From NCBI RefSeq assembly GCF_018135625.1, contig NZ_CP073078.1, positions 2,512,501 to 2,576,500 of the forward strand: a stretch of 64,000 nt of DNA, written 5' to 3'. A program made the translations under genes and the position numbers. Shown one piece after another: positions 43,017 to 51,468 of the stretch. The notes beneath the pieces are model-generated. The model searched no databases and was not told the origin of the DNA. It saw only the letters and a list, made by a program, of their open reading frames with translations. Source of the stretch: Phenylobacterium montanum (lineage in GTDB: Bacteria; Pseudomonadota; Alphaproteobacteria; Caulobacterales; Caulobacteraceae). How positions within the stretch are numbered: position 1 is the first letter of the stretch; each line of letters opens with the position of its first letter.

Positions 43017-43193
43017 CAGGCCCCAGGCCTCGCAGAGATTATCGGCGGCGCCGGCCAAGCCGCGCGCACTGGCGCGCCAGGCTTGGCGATAGCCTGGATT
43101 GCGACGCAGAAATTCCCAGGCGAGGCCGCACGCCGGCAGGGCGCGGAGCCGCTGGTAGACCGCCGCGTCCTGCCAATCCGTAGGGGTCGTCAC
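43002..43193 (-). CDS. DUF6499 protein, N-terminal half of an FseA-like activator
   Basis: A 63-codon frame: WQDAAVYQRLRALPACGLAW, EFLRRNPGYRQAW, LCEAWGLRFPG then TGA. This matches the DUF6499 (transcriptional regulator) domain that is fused in many proteins to DUF2285. GTG 43193 has GAGG at a fitting distance. Its last codons (CGA TTT CCC GGC TGA, stop at 43002-43004) overlap the DUF2285 frame, which is +1 relative to it. The protein would be either a short stand-alone form or the front half of a frameshift product. Confidence 0.8.
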   Translation of the reverse strand: MTTPTDWQDAAVYQRLRALPACGLAWEFLRRNPGYRQAWRASARGLAGAADNLCEAWGLRFPG

Positions 43194-43381
43194 GGGACGC
43201 CTCGCCAAAAGCGCGCCCTGGTTGAGCGCCGGGCGAGGTTCGCCACACACGGCGTGGACGAGTAGCCGGCCGAGCCCGAACAGGTGTTCGGCCTTACCGA
43301 ACACCCGCCGCCCCAGCGGCGGCGCTATTGCGTTCAGTTGGCAGGGAGGGCGCCCGCTCCTGGGAGCGGGCGCCCATGTCG

Positions 43382-43705
43382 TCAGTCCTTGTTGGACTTG
43401 GAGGGGCGGGACCAGATCAGGTTGTGGGTCTCGCCGGTCTCGTCCGCGAACAGGTTGGCGAAGATGGGTCCGGTGAAGCTCGGATCGTCCAGCTTCAGGC
43501 CGAGATAGTCGCGGCCCTCGTTGGAGCGCTTGCTCCAGGCGGCGCCGATCTCGGCCCGGCCGACGAACACACGGTGGGTGGGGGCGCTGTCGCCTGAGCG
43601 GCTGGTTTCCGGAACGATGCGCACGCCCTTGGCCTGGACACTGAGGGTGACGATTTCGCCGGTGTACTGGTCGCCGGACTTGGTGAAGGTGCCGATGGTC
43701 GCCAT
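43382..43705 (-). CDS. DUF736 protein
   Basis: A 107-residue DUF736 protein: TIGTFTKSGDQYTGEIVTLSVQAKGVRIVPE, HRVFVGRAEIGAAWSKRSNEGRDYLGLKLDDPSF and IFANLFADETGETHNLIWSRP. The family is encoded on conjugative elements of alphaproteobacteria and is very abundant there; function unknown. AAGGAGA precedes ATG 43705. It is preceded by a 201-nt structured leader (43706-43906) that has a relative in front of the DUF2493 gene. Confidence 0.88.
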   Translation of the reverse strand: MATIGTFTKSGDQYTGEIVTLSVQAKGVRIVPETSRSGDSAPTHRVFVGRAEIGAAWSKRSNEGRDYLGLKLDDPSFTGPIFANLFADETGETHNLIWSRPSKSNKD

Positions 43706-43906
43706 GGTAGGTCTCCTTGAGGTTTGTCCCGAGCGCCGCGCCCATCGCGGCCTCGATGGCGATCGAAGGACCGAAGGCGATCGGCGCCGCACCCCAGGCC
43801 CGCCTGCGGGCGAAAGGGGCCGCAGCGACAGCGAAGGGGGCCGGGCGGACGGGATTCTTGGCCCGCGAGGAATGGGCGAAGCCCAGGGGAAGAATCTCGT
43901 CCGCCC
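43706..43906 (-). ncRNA. Structured 5' leader of the DUF736 gene (leader family B)
   Basis: The leader starts with a 17-nt arm at 43906-43890 that pairs with 43859-43843 (one mismatch); its loop encloses a second hairpin, TGGGC-GAA-GCCCA (43873-43885). Downstream come CCTTCGCTGTCGCTGCGGCC and a hairpin GCCGCG-ATGGG-CGCGGC shortly before the RBS. The DUF2493 leader at 46174-46374 has the same length and the same order of elements with different stem sequences, which suggests selection on structure. Confidence 0.55.
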
Positions 43907-44301
43907 GGCGTTGCGGTCCCAGCCGATCGAGGCGAAGCCGGCCTTCGGTCAGATCAGGCCATCCAGAGGCGGCGGGATGCGCGCATCCGGGTCTGCCGAT
44001 CCAGGGCCACGCTGTCGACGCGCTCGACGCCCGGGCAAGGCCTAACGGCCACTTGGCGCGCGCTCGGCGGCTGCCGCGTGCAGATAGGACGGTGCTGCAT
44101 TCTTCGGTTCTGCCGGCCGCGGGATCGCCGCGGCCCTTACCCTCGGATTATCGGTGCGCCGGGTCCGCCATCAGCTCGGGCTTACAATGCTCGAACAGGC
44201 TGCGTCCTGGTCGCAGGCGGCGGGCCGACCTTGCGGCGCCATCACCCTCAGCCGGCACAGCCTAAGCCCGCCGCCCAATGCGACTTGGTCTGGTCCGCCC
44301 C
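43907..44301. other. Stretch without a supported gene
   Basis: Between the DUF736 leader and the membrane-protein gene no frame on either strand shows recognisable protein features or a good start. GC skew and codon pattern give only antisense-type open frames. I see no repeat or terminator here. Confidence 0.5.
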
Positions 44302-44754
44302 TCAGCGTCCAAAATGGCCAGACGAACCAAGCGCCCGTCGTGAGGGGGCTGTCGCTCTCCATGACGCCAACCGCATCCGGGCGGCCGCGCCGGTGGCGAT
44401 CGCCCCCAAGGCGGCGAACAGCGCACGCCAGACGGCGCCGGAGGCGTACGGCGCAAAGCTCCGGCCGGCGAACCAACCCGCGAGGACCGCGGATGACATA
44501 AAGATGAGGGCGGCGATCAGGCGCAGACCGAGCCAGGGCGCCGAGCCATAGGCAAGGCGGATCAAAGCCAGGCCGAAGACGCCCGCAGCCAGGCCGATCG
44601 CCATGGCGCCAATTGGGCCAAAGCCGGCGTGCAAAGCCGCGGCGGCGGCGCTGAGCCCGATGAAGAACGGCGCCGCATAGACAGCGAGGTTGAAGACGAT
44701 CCAGGCGACGGCGCCGAGCCCCGCCATGCAGGCGAGCAGATTGAACAGGGTCAT
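44302..44754 (-). CDS. Small multi-span membrane protein of the element
   Basis: A 150-residue protein with about four hydrophobic segments: LFNLLACMAGLGAVAWIVFN, FFIGLSAAAAALHAGFG, AMAIGLAAGVFGLALIRLAY, LRLIAALIFMSSAVLAGWF, and a C-terminal basic region. I recognise it only as a type of hypothetical membrane protein seen in such elements. Start ATG 44754 is picked because the hydrophobic segment begins right after it; the frame is open further upstream but lacks conserved character. Confidence 0.6.
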   Translation of the reverse strand: MTLFNLLACMAGLGAVAWIVFNLAVYAAPFFIGLSAAAAALHAGFGPIGAMAIGLAAGVFGLALIRLAYGSAPWLGLRLIAALIFMSSAVLAGWFAGRSFAPYASGAVWRALFAALGAIATGAAARMRLASWRATAPSRRALGSSGHFGR

Positions 44755-45074
44755 GGTGGAGGTTCTTTGCAAAAGCGGGACGAGCCGCGCCTCCACCACC
44801 ACCGCGGCGCAAGACGAGTCTCGCCTGACGCCGGTTTGGGCGCAATCGGCGAAGGCGGTGCTCGCGGAGGCTGGTGGGGCGGGACGTGCGCCGGGGGAGC
44901 GTTGGCCAGGCGCGCGCCGACGAACGAAAGATCGACGGCGGATCGTCCTCGCGCGCCATGGCGCCTGGGTGTTGGAGGGACGCATGAAGCCCGGGGAAGG
45001 CAGAGCTATGCCGGCGCTTCCATCCCGCGAGACGCACCTGATCAAGAAGGCGGTGGACGATCGCCATCCAGGTG

Positions 45075-45221
45075 ATCGAAGAGCGTCCGAGCCCCTTTCC
45101 ATCCTTCTCCGACATGGCCGAGATGAAGGCATTGCTCGCCGAGCGCTCGCCGTCCGAAGTCGAGCTCATGACCTATAGGCGCTCGGCCGCGATTGCGATG
45201 TCTGGCCGAGCGCCGTGACCT
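45075..45221 (+). CDS. Possible small protein (48 residues)
   Basis: A short plus-strand frame with GTG 45075 reading VIEERPSPFPSFSDMAEMKA, LLAERSPSEVELMTYRRSAAI and AMSGRAP. Composition (Glu, Met, Ser rich, balanced charge) is more protein-like than antisense frames nearby, and a TGA closes it just before the convergent DUF2493 gene. No RBS is obvious and there is no recognised family. The remainder of the 44755-45231 gap shows nothing else. Confidence 0.3.
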
Positions 45222-45231
45222 GCGGCGCCCT

Positions 45232-46173
45232 TTAGGCGCCGCCTCGCCTGCGAAAGTCGAACACCGGCACGCCGAGCTTCCTGGCCTTGTCGGCGAGGTT
45301 GTCCTGGATGCCGCCGCCAGGGAAGACCACCACCCCGATCGGGCTTTGCGCCAGGACCACATCGTTGCGTTTCATTGGCGCGGCGCGTTTGGAGTGCGTC
45401 TTGAAATCCGGCCGGAAGGCGACTTCGACGACGCCCCGCGTCGCGGCCCATTTGGCGGCGATCAATTCGGCGCCGGTGGAAGCGCCCCCGTGCAGGAGCA
45501 CCATGTCGGGATGCTTGGCATGCACCCGGTCCAGCACGCTCCAGATCAGGTGGTGATCGTTGCAGTCGGCTCCGCCGGAGAACGCGATCCGCGGTCCCTG
45601 CGGCAGCATGATCTCGGTCTCGGCGCGGCGGCGAGCGGCCAGGAAATCGCGGCTGTCGATCATGGCGGCGGTCAGCGTGCTGCGGGTCACGAGCGAACCC
45701 GCGCGGGGGCGCCAGGCCGAGCCGGTGTGCGCTTCGAAGTGCTGGATCGCCAGTTCGCGCATGGACTCGAGGGCGTTGCGCCGGTCGATCAGGCCCCGTC
45801 CCTCGTCGAGGAGGTCTTCGAGTTCGACCGAGCGAACTTCCGAGCCGTCCTGCTCCGACTGGCTGCGCTTTTGCGCATGCTCGTTCTGGTCCAGGCGGCG
45901 TTCGAGCCGATCGACCGTTCGATGAAACAGATTGACGGCGGACCAGAGGAGTTCGCCAAGATCCGTCTCCAGGCTGGTGTCGACGCAAGCCGTGACCAGG
46001 GCGTCGAAGATGTCGCTGATCGCCGCCTGAACAGTCTTTTCGTCCGGTACGCCCGCCGCATGGCCGGAAGTGTTTGAGTTCAGCCCGAACAGCTGCGCGC
46101 GATCGAGCACGGCGGCCGTTTGTGAAACCTCGTGCTCCGGCTCCTGATCGATGAAGTCCAGGGGATCGTCCAT
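45232..46173 (-). CDS. DUF2493 (SLOG/YspA-like) protein
   Basis: A 313-residue protein. The C-terminal third is a Rossmann-like SLOG/DUF2493 domain: RIAFSGGADCNDHHLIWSVLDRVHAKHPDMVLLHGGASTGAELIAAKWA and VVVFPGGGIQDNLADKARKLGVPV (the GGG-x-T/Q loop of lysine-decarboxylase-like nucleotide binders). The N-terminal half is charged and helical. Such proteins are thought to sense or process nucleotide derivatives; in mobile elements their role is unknown. ATG 46173 follows a 201-nt structured leader. Confidence 0.82.
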   Translation of the reverse strand: MDDPLDFIDQEPEHEVSQTAAVLDRAQLFGLNSNTSGHAAGVPDEKTVQAAISDIFDALVTACVDTSLETDLGELLWSAVNLFHRTVDRLERRLDQNEHAQKRSQSEQDGSEVRSVELEDLLDEGRGLIDRRNALESMRELAIQHFEAHTGSAWRPRAGSLVTRSTLTAAMIDSRDFLAARRRAETEIMLPQGPRIAFSGGADCNDHHLIWSVLDRVHAKHPDMVLLHGGASTGAELIAAKWAATRGVVEVAFRPDFKTHSKRAAPMKRNDVVLAQSPIGVVVFPGGGIQDNLADKARKLGVPVFDFRRRGGA

Positions 46174-46374
46174 AGTGCTTGCCCTTCGCGTCTGGCCGCG
46201 CCCATCGCGGCCGTTTGCGGCGCGGCGAAGAGCGGGGGCGCAGTGAACCGGCACCCCCGGCCACGGGCCGGTGGCCGGCGGCCGGAGCGGCAGCGAAGGA
46301 CGGCGTAGCCGCGCCATTTTGCCTGGCGATGCAAAGGCGGCCCTCTTTCGGCCGCCGGCGGAAAATGGCGCGGC
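46174..46374 (-). ncRNA. Structured 5' leader of the DUF2493 gene (leader family B)
   Basis: GCCGCGCCATTTT (46374-46362 on the minus strand) pairs perfectly with 46320-46308; the loop contains a 7-bp hairpin GGCGGCC/GGCCGCC (46336-46356). After it come CCTTCGCTGCCGCTCCGGCC, a GGGGGTGCCG segment and GCCGCG-ATGGG-CGCGGC before the start codon. The same order is found in the DUF736 leader, and the distance from outer stem to ATG is 201 nt in both. Confidence 0.55.
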
Positions 46375-46484
46375 GCAGCCGTTGCCGGACCGCTGCGCCT
46401 CCGCTCCGATCGCAAGCTCAAAGAAAGGCAGCATGGGGCGGTCGGGCGCGATGGCCAGCCTTATCGCCGCCAGGCCGGACGCGG

Positions 46485-47540
46485 TCAGCCCGAAATCAGG
46501 TGCGGCGCAGCAAAACGGTTCAGGTCGGCCGGGTCGATCTGGGTGGCAAGATGGGCATGGAGTCCCTTCGCGCCATGCCGGGCGAGATCGGCGTTGAAAT
46601 CATCGAGCGCGGGCTCAAGGACGAGCACACCGATTCCAGCCTTTTGCGCGCGCAAGGCCAGACGATCCGTGGCCAGGAAGCCCGCCGAATCGGCGTCGCG
46701 GGCGATGTAGAGGCGCTTCAGGCCAGGCGACCACTCGACCAGCGCGAGATGGTTGGCTGACAAGGCCGCGGCCATGGGCATGCGGGGAAGGACTTGCCGC
46801 AGAGACAGGACGGTCTCGATTCCCTCGCCAACGGCCATAACCTCATGGGCCAGGCCGAAACGAACAGCGTTGCCAAGCAGACGGCCCATGGCCCGGCGCG
46901 GTGATGGCACGTCGGCCTTGTCCTTCGTGCGCCAGTCGAGCCAGGTCCGGTGAACACCGCAAATCTGGCCCTCCAGATCGGTCACCGCGGCGATCATCGC
47001 CGGCGTCACCCGCCGCTCGCCCGGGAGGGCCTCGCCAGGTTCCGCGACGCGCCAGCACCGTGGATGGAACCGCAGGCTCGCGCAGCCCCGCAGATCAAGT
47101 ATCCCGCGCCCTCGCAGATAGTCGGCCGCAAGCGTGCCTTGGATCGGCCCCGCCATGGCGAAGAGCCGTCGGCTCGCCGCCGAGCGATCCTTGGCCACGC
47201 TTGCGTACCCGCTCGCCTCTGTGATCGGCGTTGGTTCTGCTTCGCCAAGGAACCTTCGGGCTTCGGCCAGGACCTCGTGAAGGCTCGCCAGGGCGAGCCG
47301 CCGGCCGATCAGATCGAGCAGATCGCCATGCTCGCCGGTCGCCGCGTCGGTCCACTTGCCGGCCGGCGCGCCGTCATGCGTCTTGTGCAGCCGAACATAG
47401 AGGCTGCGCCCCGGTGAATTGGCGACATCGCCGACCACCCAATAGGCGCCTGCCCGCCGGCCCTTGGAGAGGTAACAGCGGCACACCGCCTCGGCGCGAT
47501 CCGCCAGACGCTTCGAAAGTTCGGCTGCGCTGTCAATCAT
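46485..47540 (-). CDS. Toprim-domain primase-like protein
   Basis: A 351-residue protein of the conjugative-element Toprim group (TraC/DUF7146 type). The N-terminal part resembles the inactive CHC2-like primase segment (CRCYLSKGRRAGAYWVVGDV, TGEHGDLLDLI), the middle DLRGCASLRFHPRCW and DLEGQICGVHRTWLDW are conserved blocks, and the Toprim domain carries MAVGEGIETVLSL (Glu) and LYIARDADSAG (D-x-D). It probably primes or processes transferred DNA. It lies downstream of the ParB-like gene on the same strand. Confidence 0.85.
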   Translation of the reverse strand: MIDSAAELSKRLADRAEAVCRCYLSKGRRAGAYWVVGDVANSPGRSLYVRLHKTHDGAPAGKWTDAATGEHGDLLDLIGRRLALASLHEVLAEARRFLGEAEPTPITEASGYASVAKDRSAASRRLFAMAGPIQGTLAADYLRGRGILDLRGCASLRFHPRCWRVAEPGEALPGERRVTPAMIAAVTDLEGQICGVHRTWLDWRTKDKADVPSPRRAMGRLLGNAVRFGLAHEVMAVGEGIETVLSLRQVLPRMPMAAALSANHLALVEWSPGLKRLYIARDADSAGFLATDRLALRAQKAGIGVLVLEPALDDFNADLARHGAKGLHAHLATQIDPADLNRFAAPHLISG

Positions 47541-47612
47541 GAGCCGGCCCTCAAAATAAACTGGGCCCGCCGGCGGCGGCGGGCCCAGGGAATAGTCCGG
47601 ATGCTCTGTCGG

Positions 47613-49685
47613 CTATTCCGCCGCGATCGGGGGGGCTTCGATCGGGACCTCGGCATCATCACCGGCTGCTACGGCTTCGACCATGGCCGTTTCGCGGCCG
47701 TCGGCCGCCATCTCTTCGACCGGCACGGCCAGGGCCACCCGGACCCAGGCCGGCGCGCGGCCGGGGGTGCGAAGCGGCTCCGGCAGCCAGCCGAGGCCAG
47801 CGAGCAGGCCCTCGGCCGCCTCCGCCATATCTGTCTTCTTCAGCGGCTCGATCCGGCTGGCCGCCGCCGCGCCGCAGGCCTCGGCCACTGCGCCGAGGAT
47901 GCGGGCCTTGGAGACACGGCCCAGGAAGGAGGAGACGGTCGGCGCCCAGCCGGCGGCGACCATGTCGAGATCCAGGGCCTCGGCCAGGCGATCGGCATGG
48001 GCGAGCGCGCGGGGTTTGCGATTATAGACCTCGTAGACGGCGTTGACCGATTGGGCGACGCAGTGGGCGAACAGGGCCTGACGGCTGTCGCTGTCGAAGG
48101 CCTGGAGCGCGCCCCAGAGATGTTCGGCCTCGGTCGGCAGCGCCTGAACCCAGGCCTTGCGCCGCGTCTCGATGGCGACCGCGGCCGAACAGTCCGCAAG
48201 GTCCGGCGCCTGGGCGGAAAAGGTCGTGTGTTTGACGTCCAGTTCCAGGCAGCTGTCCTGGCCATAGCGGTAAAAAAGCTTGAGGCACAGGGCGTGCAGC
48301 GCCGCGAGGAAGGCGACGTCCGGGTTGGCGCCGAGGGCTTCGCGAAGCGCCACTGTGCGGTGAGCGGTCAGTTCGGTCAGTAGCCGGTCGGGGATCGGCC
48401 GGACGCCCTCATCCTCTTCGGCATCGACTGCGCTGGCCGGCGGCGCTACGCCTTGCTGATCGCCTTGGCCGTCCTCATCTTCGGCGGCGCCGCCGACCGC
48501 GGCCACCGGCGGCTCATCCTCGGGACGAACATAGCCGCGCTCGACCCGCAAGGCGCCAGAACCGTCGATGCTGACGAAGGCGCCGGCGATGGCGATGTCC
48601 GCGGGATCGAAGGTGGCGGGCCGTTCGTCGAACGCCGCCAGCGCCGCCTCCAGTTCGCCCAGCCGCTCATCGACTTCGGGCGGCAGGTCTTCGGTGTCCG
48701 CCCACTTCGCCTCCAGTTCGTCGAGTTCGGTCTGCAGGGCTGTCCGCGCGGCCTCTTCCTCTTCGGTGAGCGGCGGTACCTCGCCCCGCAAGGACCGCAG
48801 ACCGAAGGTGCGGTCGTAGGGCAGGTCTGATGCGACCTCGATCCACCGCCACCCCTCGGCGCGGACGGCGTTGGCCTCCCGGTCGAGCTTCTCGGCGACC
48901 AGGCGGTCCAGCAGGGCCGCATCCTGCAGCCAGCCGCCGTCATCACGTTCGAAGAGGTCGCGCAGGATGTCGCCGCCGGCCTCCAGATAGGCTTCAGGCC
49001 CTATGAACAGCACCCGCTTGTCGCCGAAGCGGACCGCGCCCTCCGTGAGGATGCGCCGGATCATATAGCCCGGCATGCCGTGGGATTGGCGAAGGCGGTC
49101 GAACACCTCCTCCTGGCGCTGATGGTCGGCGCTGACCGTGAAGGCCATCAGCTGCTCGAGGGTCATGCCGTCTTCGGCATAGACCTCCAAAAGCTTCGGC
49201 GAGACAGAGGCCAGGCGCAGACGTTGCTTGACCACGGCTGCGGTCGTGAAGAACGCCGCCGCAATGTCCTCCTCGGATTGGCCCTTTTCCCGCAGCGCCA
49301 GGAACGCCCTGAACTGATCCAGCGGATGCAGTGGCGCGCGCTGCACGTTCTCGGCCAGGCTGTCTTCCTCTGCGACGCCACCTTCCCGCACGACGCAAGG
49401 CACCGGCGCCGTCTTGGCCAGCCGCTTCTGCTTGACCAGCAGCTCCAGCGCCCGGTAGCGCCGACCACCCGCCGGCACCTCGAACTTGCCGGTCTCCTGG
49501 CCGTCGGCGCCGACGACGGCGCGCACGGTCAGGCTTTGCAGCAAGGTCCGCCGGGCGATGTCCTCGGCCAGCTCCTCGATGGAGACGCCGGCCTTGATGC
49601 GCCGCACGTTCGACTGGGACAGCACCAGCTTGTTGAACGGAATGTCCCGCGAGGCGGAGAGGACGATCTTGGAGGATTGGGTCAT
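47613..49685 (-). CDS. ParB/Spo0J-domain protein of conjugative elements
   Basis: A 690-residue protein. ParB/sulfiredoxin-like nuclease-CTPase core: IPFNKLVLSQSNVRRIKAG, IEELAEDIARRTLLQSLTVR, AGGRRYRALELLVKQ, EEDSLAENVQRAPLHPLDQF; then a KorB-type helix-turn-helix (SEEDIAAAFFTTAAVVKQRLRLASVSPKLLE). The acidic C-terminal 400 residues are typical of this long mobile-element subgroup. ATG 49685 follows a leader of family A. The role may be partition, gene regulation or DNA processing; no ParA is present. Confidence 0.88.
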   Translation of the reverse strand: MTQSSKIVLSASRDIPFNKLVLSQSNVRRIKAGVSIEELAEDIARRTLLQSLTVRAVVGADGQETGKFEVPAGGRRYRALELLVKQKRLAKTAPVPCVVREGGVAEEDSLAENVQRAPLHPLDQFRAFLALREKGQSEEDIAAAFFTTAAVVKQRLRLASVSPKLLEVYAEDGMTLEQLMAFTVSADHQRQEEVFDRLRQSHGMPGYMIRRILTEGAVRFGDKRVLFIGPEAYLEAGGDILRDLFERDDGGWLQDAALLDRLVAEKLDREANAVRAEGWRWIEVASDLPYDRTFGLRSLRGEVPPLTEEEEAARTALQTELDELEAKWADTEDLPPEVDERLGELEAALAAFDERPATFDPADIAIAGAFVSIDGSGALRVERGYVRPEDEPPVAAVGGAAEDEDGQGDQQGVAPPASAVDAEEDEGVRPIPDRLLTELTAHRTVALREALGANPDVAFLAALHALCLKLFYRYGQDSCLELDVKHTTFSAQAPDLADCSAAVAIETRRKAWVQALPTEAEHLWGALQAFDSDSRQALFAHCVAQSVNAVYEVYNRKPRALAHADRLAEALDLDMVAAGWAPTVSSFLGRVSKARILGAVAEACGAAAASRIEPLKKTDMAEAAEGLLAGLGWLPEPLRTPGRAPAWVRVALAVPVEEMAADGRETAMVEAVAAGDDAEVPIEAPPIAAE

Positions 49686-49700
49686 GGACTTCGAGCTCCA

Positions 49701-49770
49701 CGACGGGCGGCCGGGAGACCTCTCTCGGCCTTTCGAACCCGTCACAGAGCTCAGCCCACCCTTTCCTCTC
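49701..49770 (-). ncRNA. Structured 5' leader upstream of the ParB-like gene (leader family A)
   Basis: On the minus strand the element starts GAGAGGAAAGGGTGGGCTGA and ends GGCCGCCCGTCG. GGGTGG near the 5' end can pair with CCGCCC near the 3' end (one G-U), enclosing a hairpin built on CCG-A-GAGA-GAGG-TCTC-C-CGG. The DUF932 leader at 51052-51120 has the same ends and topology with compensatory differences, so an RNA structure is likely. Confidence 0.6.
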
Positions 49771-49833
49771 GAAGGCTGCAGCCGCAACGGACCTTGGCCG
49801 CGGGATCTGCTGGCGAGTCCCGCGGCGCCGGTG

Positions 49834-51036
49834 TCAGCGAACGCAGGCGAGAAGCTTGCCGGCCCGCCCTTCCAGCTCCAGACGATCATCCTGGTGTGGC
49901 TTGGTCCGAGCGAACGCGGTGATGCCCTGCACGAAATCGAACACAGACTCGGGCGGGCGTCCCTCCTCCTTCAGGACGGTGGCGATGACCTTGTCCGCTT
50001 CACCCTTGGAGAAGCCACGGGTGCGTAGGAAAGTCTTACGCTCCTCGTCCTTGCGCGCCACGATGCGGTCCCGGGCTGCGCGGATGCCTTCGACGAACGG
50101 CGTCGTCGAGGCGTTGGCGAAGCGCTCCAGCGCCGGCTCGGCCTCATGGGCGAAGCGGCTGGCGGCGAACTTGCTGTGGCGGATGGAGATCTCCTCAAAG
50201 CCCTCGGCGCCCCAGATGTTGCGGTTCATGCAGACCCCGCGCAGGTAGAAGGTCGCCATGCCGAGGGTCTTGGAACCGACCTCGGAGTTCCAGCAATAGA
50301 AGCCCCGGAAATAGAGATCCGGCTCGCCGTTCGAGAGGCGCCCAGCCTCGATCGGGTGGGTGTCGTCCACCAGGAACAGGAAGACGTCGCGGTCGCTGGC
50401 GTAGAGGGTGGTGTTGTCCTTGGTCACCTCGACGAACGGATTGTGGGTCATCGAAGACCAGTCGAGGACGCCCGGCACCTTCCAGCGGGTTTCACCGGCG
50501 CCATCGCCGGCGAGTTTCATCACCGCGCCGACCAGCTCATGGTCCCAAATGCGGCCATAGTCCGGCCCGGTGACGGCGCGAAGCTCGGTCCGCCCGTCCG
50601 CCATCTCCAGGGTCTTCACCAGCTCCGCCCGGTTGGAAAGCAGGCCGTGCTGGAGGTTGATGCCGGCCAGTGCTGCGGGCAGTTCGCGCAGATAGCCGGA
50701 CGGCGCGCCGGCCAGGCCACAAAGCTGGCCGAACGACCAATGGGTGGGCGCGAGGGGCTCAGGCGCGCCCGGTGCGATGAGGGTCAGCCCCTCGGGGTTG
50801 TCGCCGGCCGCTTCGACGCGGAGGCTCGTCGCTTCGATGGTGCGGACGGCCGCGCGTTCGGCGCGCGATCGCACCGCCTGATAGAGGTCGGTGAGCGAGA
50901 GATAGCGCTCATCGTCCGGCCGCGAAAACCATTCGGATGAGACCCGACCGATCCGCTGCCCGCGGCTGATATCGACCTTGAAGCCGCTCTGGACGGGCGC
51001 GCCTTCGCCCCACAGGGCCCTGTCGTCGTAGGTCAT
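49834..51036 (-). CDS. DUF932 protein
   Basis: A 400-residue DUF932 (DUF945-like) protein, common in plasmids, phages and ICEs: IEATSLRVEAAGDNPEGLTL, HWSFGQLCGLAGAPSGYLRELPA, ALRAVTGPDYGRIWDHELVG, LYASDRDVFLFLVDDTHPIE and FYCWNSEVGSKTLGMATFYLRGVCMNRNIWG. The molecular function is unknown; the family is thought to modulate DNA repair or replication during transfer. ATG 51036 is 15 bp after a family A leader. Confidence 0.87.
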   Translation of the reverse strand: MTYDDRALWGEGAPVQSGFKVDISRGQRIGRVSSEWFSRPDDERYLSLTDLYQAVRSRAERAAVRTIEATSLRVEAAGDNPEGLTLIAPGAPEPLAPTHWSFGQLCGLAGAPSGYLRELPAALAGINLQHGLLSNRAELVKTLEMADGRTELRAVTGPDYGRIWDHELVGAVMKLAGDGAGETRWKVPGVLDWSSMTHNPFVEVTKDNTTLYASDRDVFLFLVDDTHPIEAGRLSNGEPDLYFRGFYCWNSEVGSKTLGMATFYLRGVCMNRNIWGAEGFEEISIRHSKFAASRFAHEAEPALERFANASTTPFVEGIRAARDRIVARKDEERKTFLRTRGFSKGEADKVIATVLKEEGRPPESVFDFVQGITAFARTKPHQDDRLELEGRAGKLLACVR

Positions 51037-51051
51037 GGTTATACTCCCTAA

Positions 51052-51120
51052 TGACGGGCGGCCGAGAGCCTCTCTCTCGAGCCCAAACCTCGTCGCTGGG
51101 AACCCAGCCGCCCTCCTCTC
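51052..51120 (-). ncRNA. Structured 5' leader upstream of the DUF932 gene (leader family A)
   Basis: Minus strand: GAGAGGAGGGCGGCTGGG at the 5' end and CGGCCGCCCGTC at the 3' end. GGGCGGC pairs with GCCGCCC; inside are two hairpins, GCTGGG-TT-CCCAGC and CGAGAG-AGAGG-CTCTCG, which gives a three-way junction. It is related to the ParB-leader element at 49701-49770. The position right before the RBS (TAGGGAG) suggests control of translation. Confidence 0.62.
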
Positions 51121-51468
51121 GCCCCAGATCAGCGCCACCGCCTTGCCCGATCGCCCCAGGGCGTGCAGCAGCCCGGGGCGAAGCCCTGCAAAAGGAAAAT
51201 GAAGACCGCCAGGAGCCGCGCATGCGCGGCGGGAAGCGTCGACGGTCGGCCAGCGGCGGCCCAAAGGCCGCCCGAAGGGTCGAACCCGCAGGAGGAGCAA
51301 CGCGACGGGACCGAGCGCGACCGCTGGACGATCACCGTATAAGATCGGGCGTCATCGCCGAGCGTGGAATTGCGCCTGTTGTTTGAGGCGCGCGCACCTT
51401 TGCGAAGGCCCCTTCATAATGTAAACATCTGTTTGCGTAAACATCATTTGGCGCAAAGGGATGTTTAC
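51121..51468. other. Intergenic region with palindrome and hipB operator
   Basis: No gene is supported here. A perfect 16-bp palindrome, GCCGCGCATGCGCGGC, lies at 51215-51230, and a hairpin built on GGGCGAAGCCC is nearby (51177-51187 region). The right part (51420-51468) contains the GTAAACATC repeats described separately. Confidence 0.55.
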
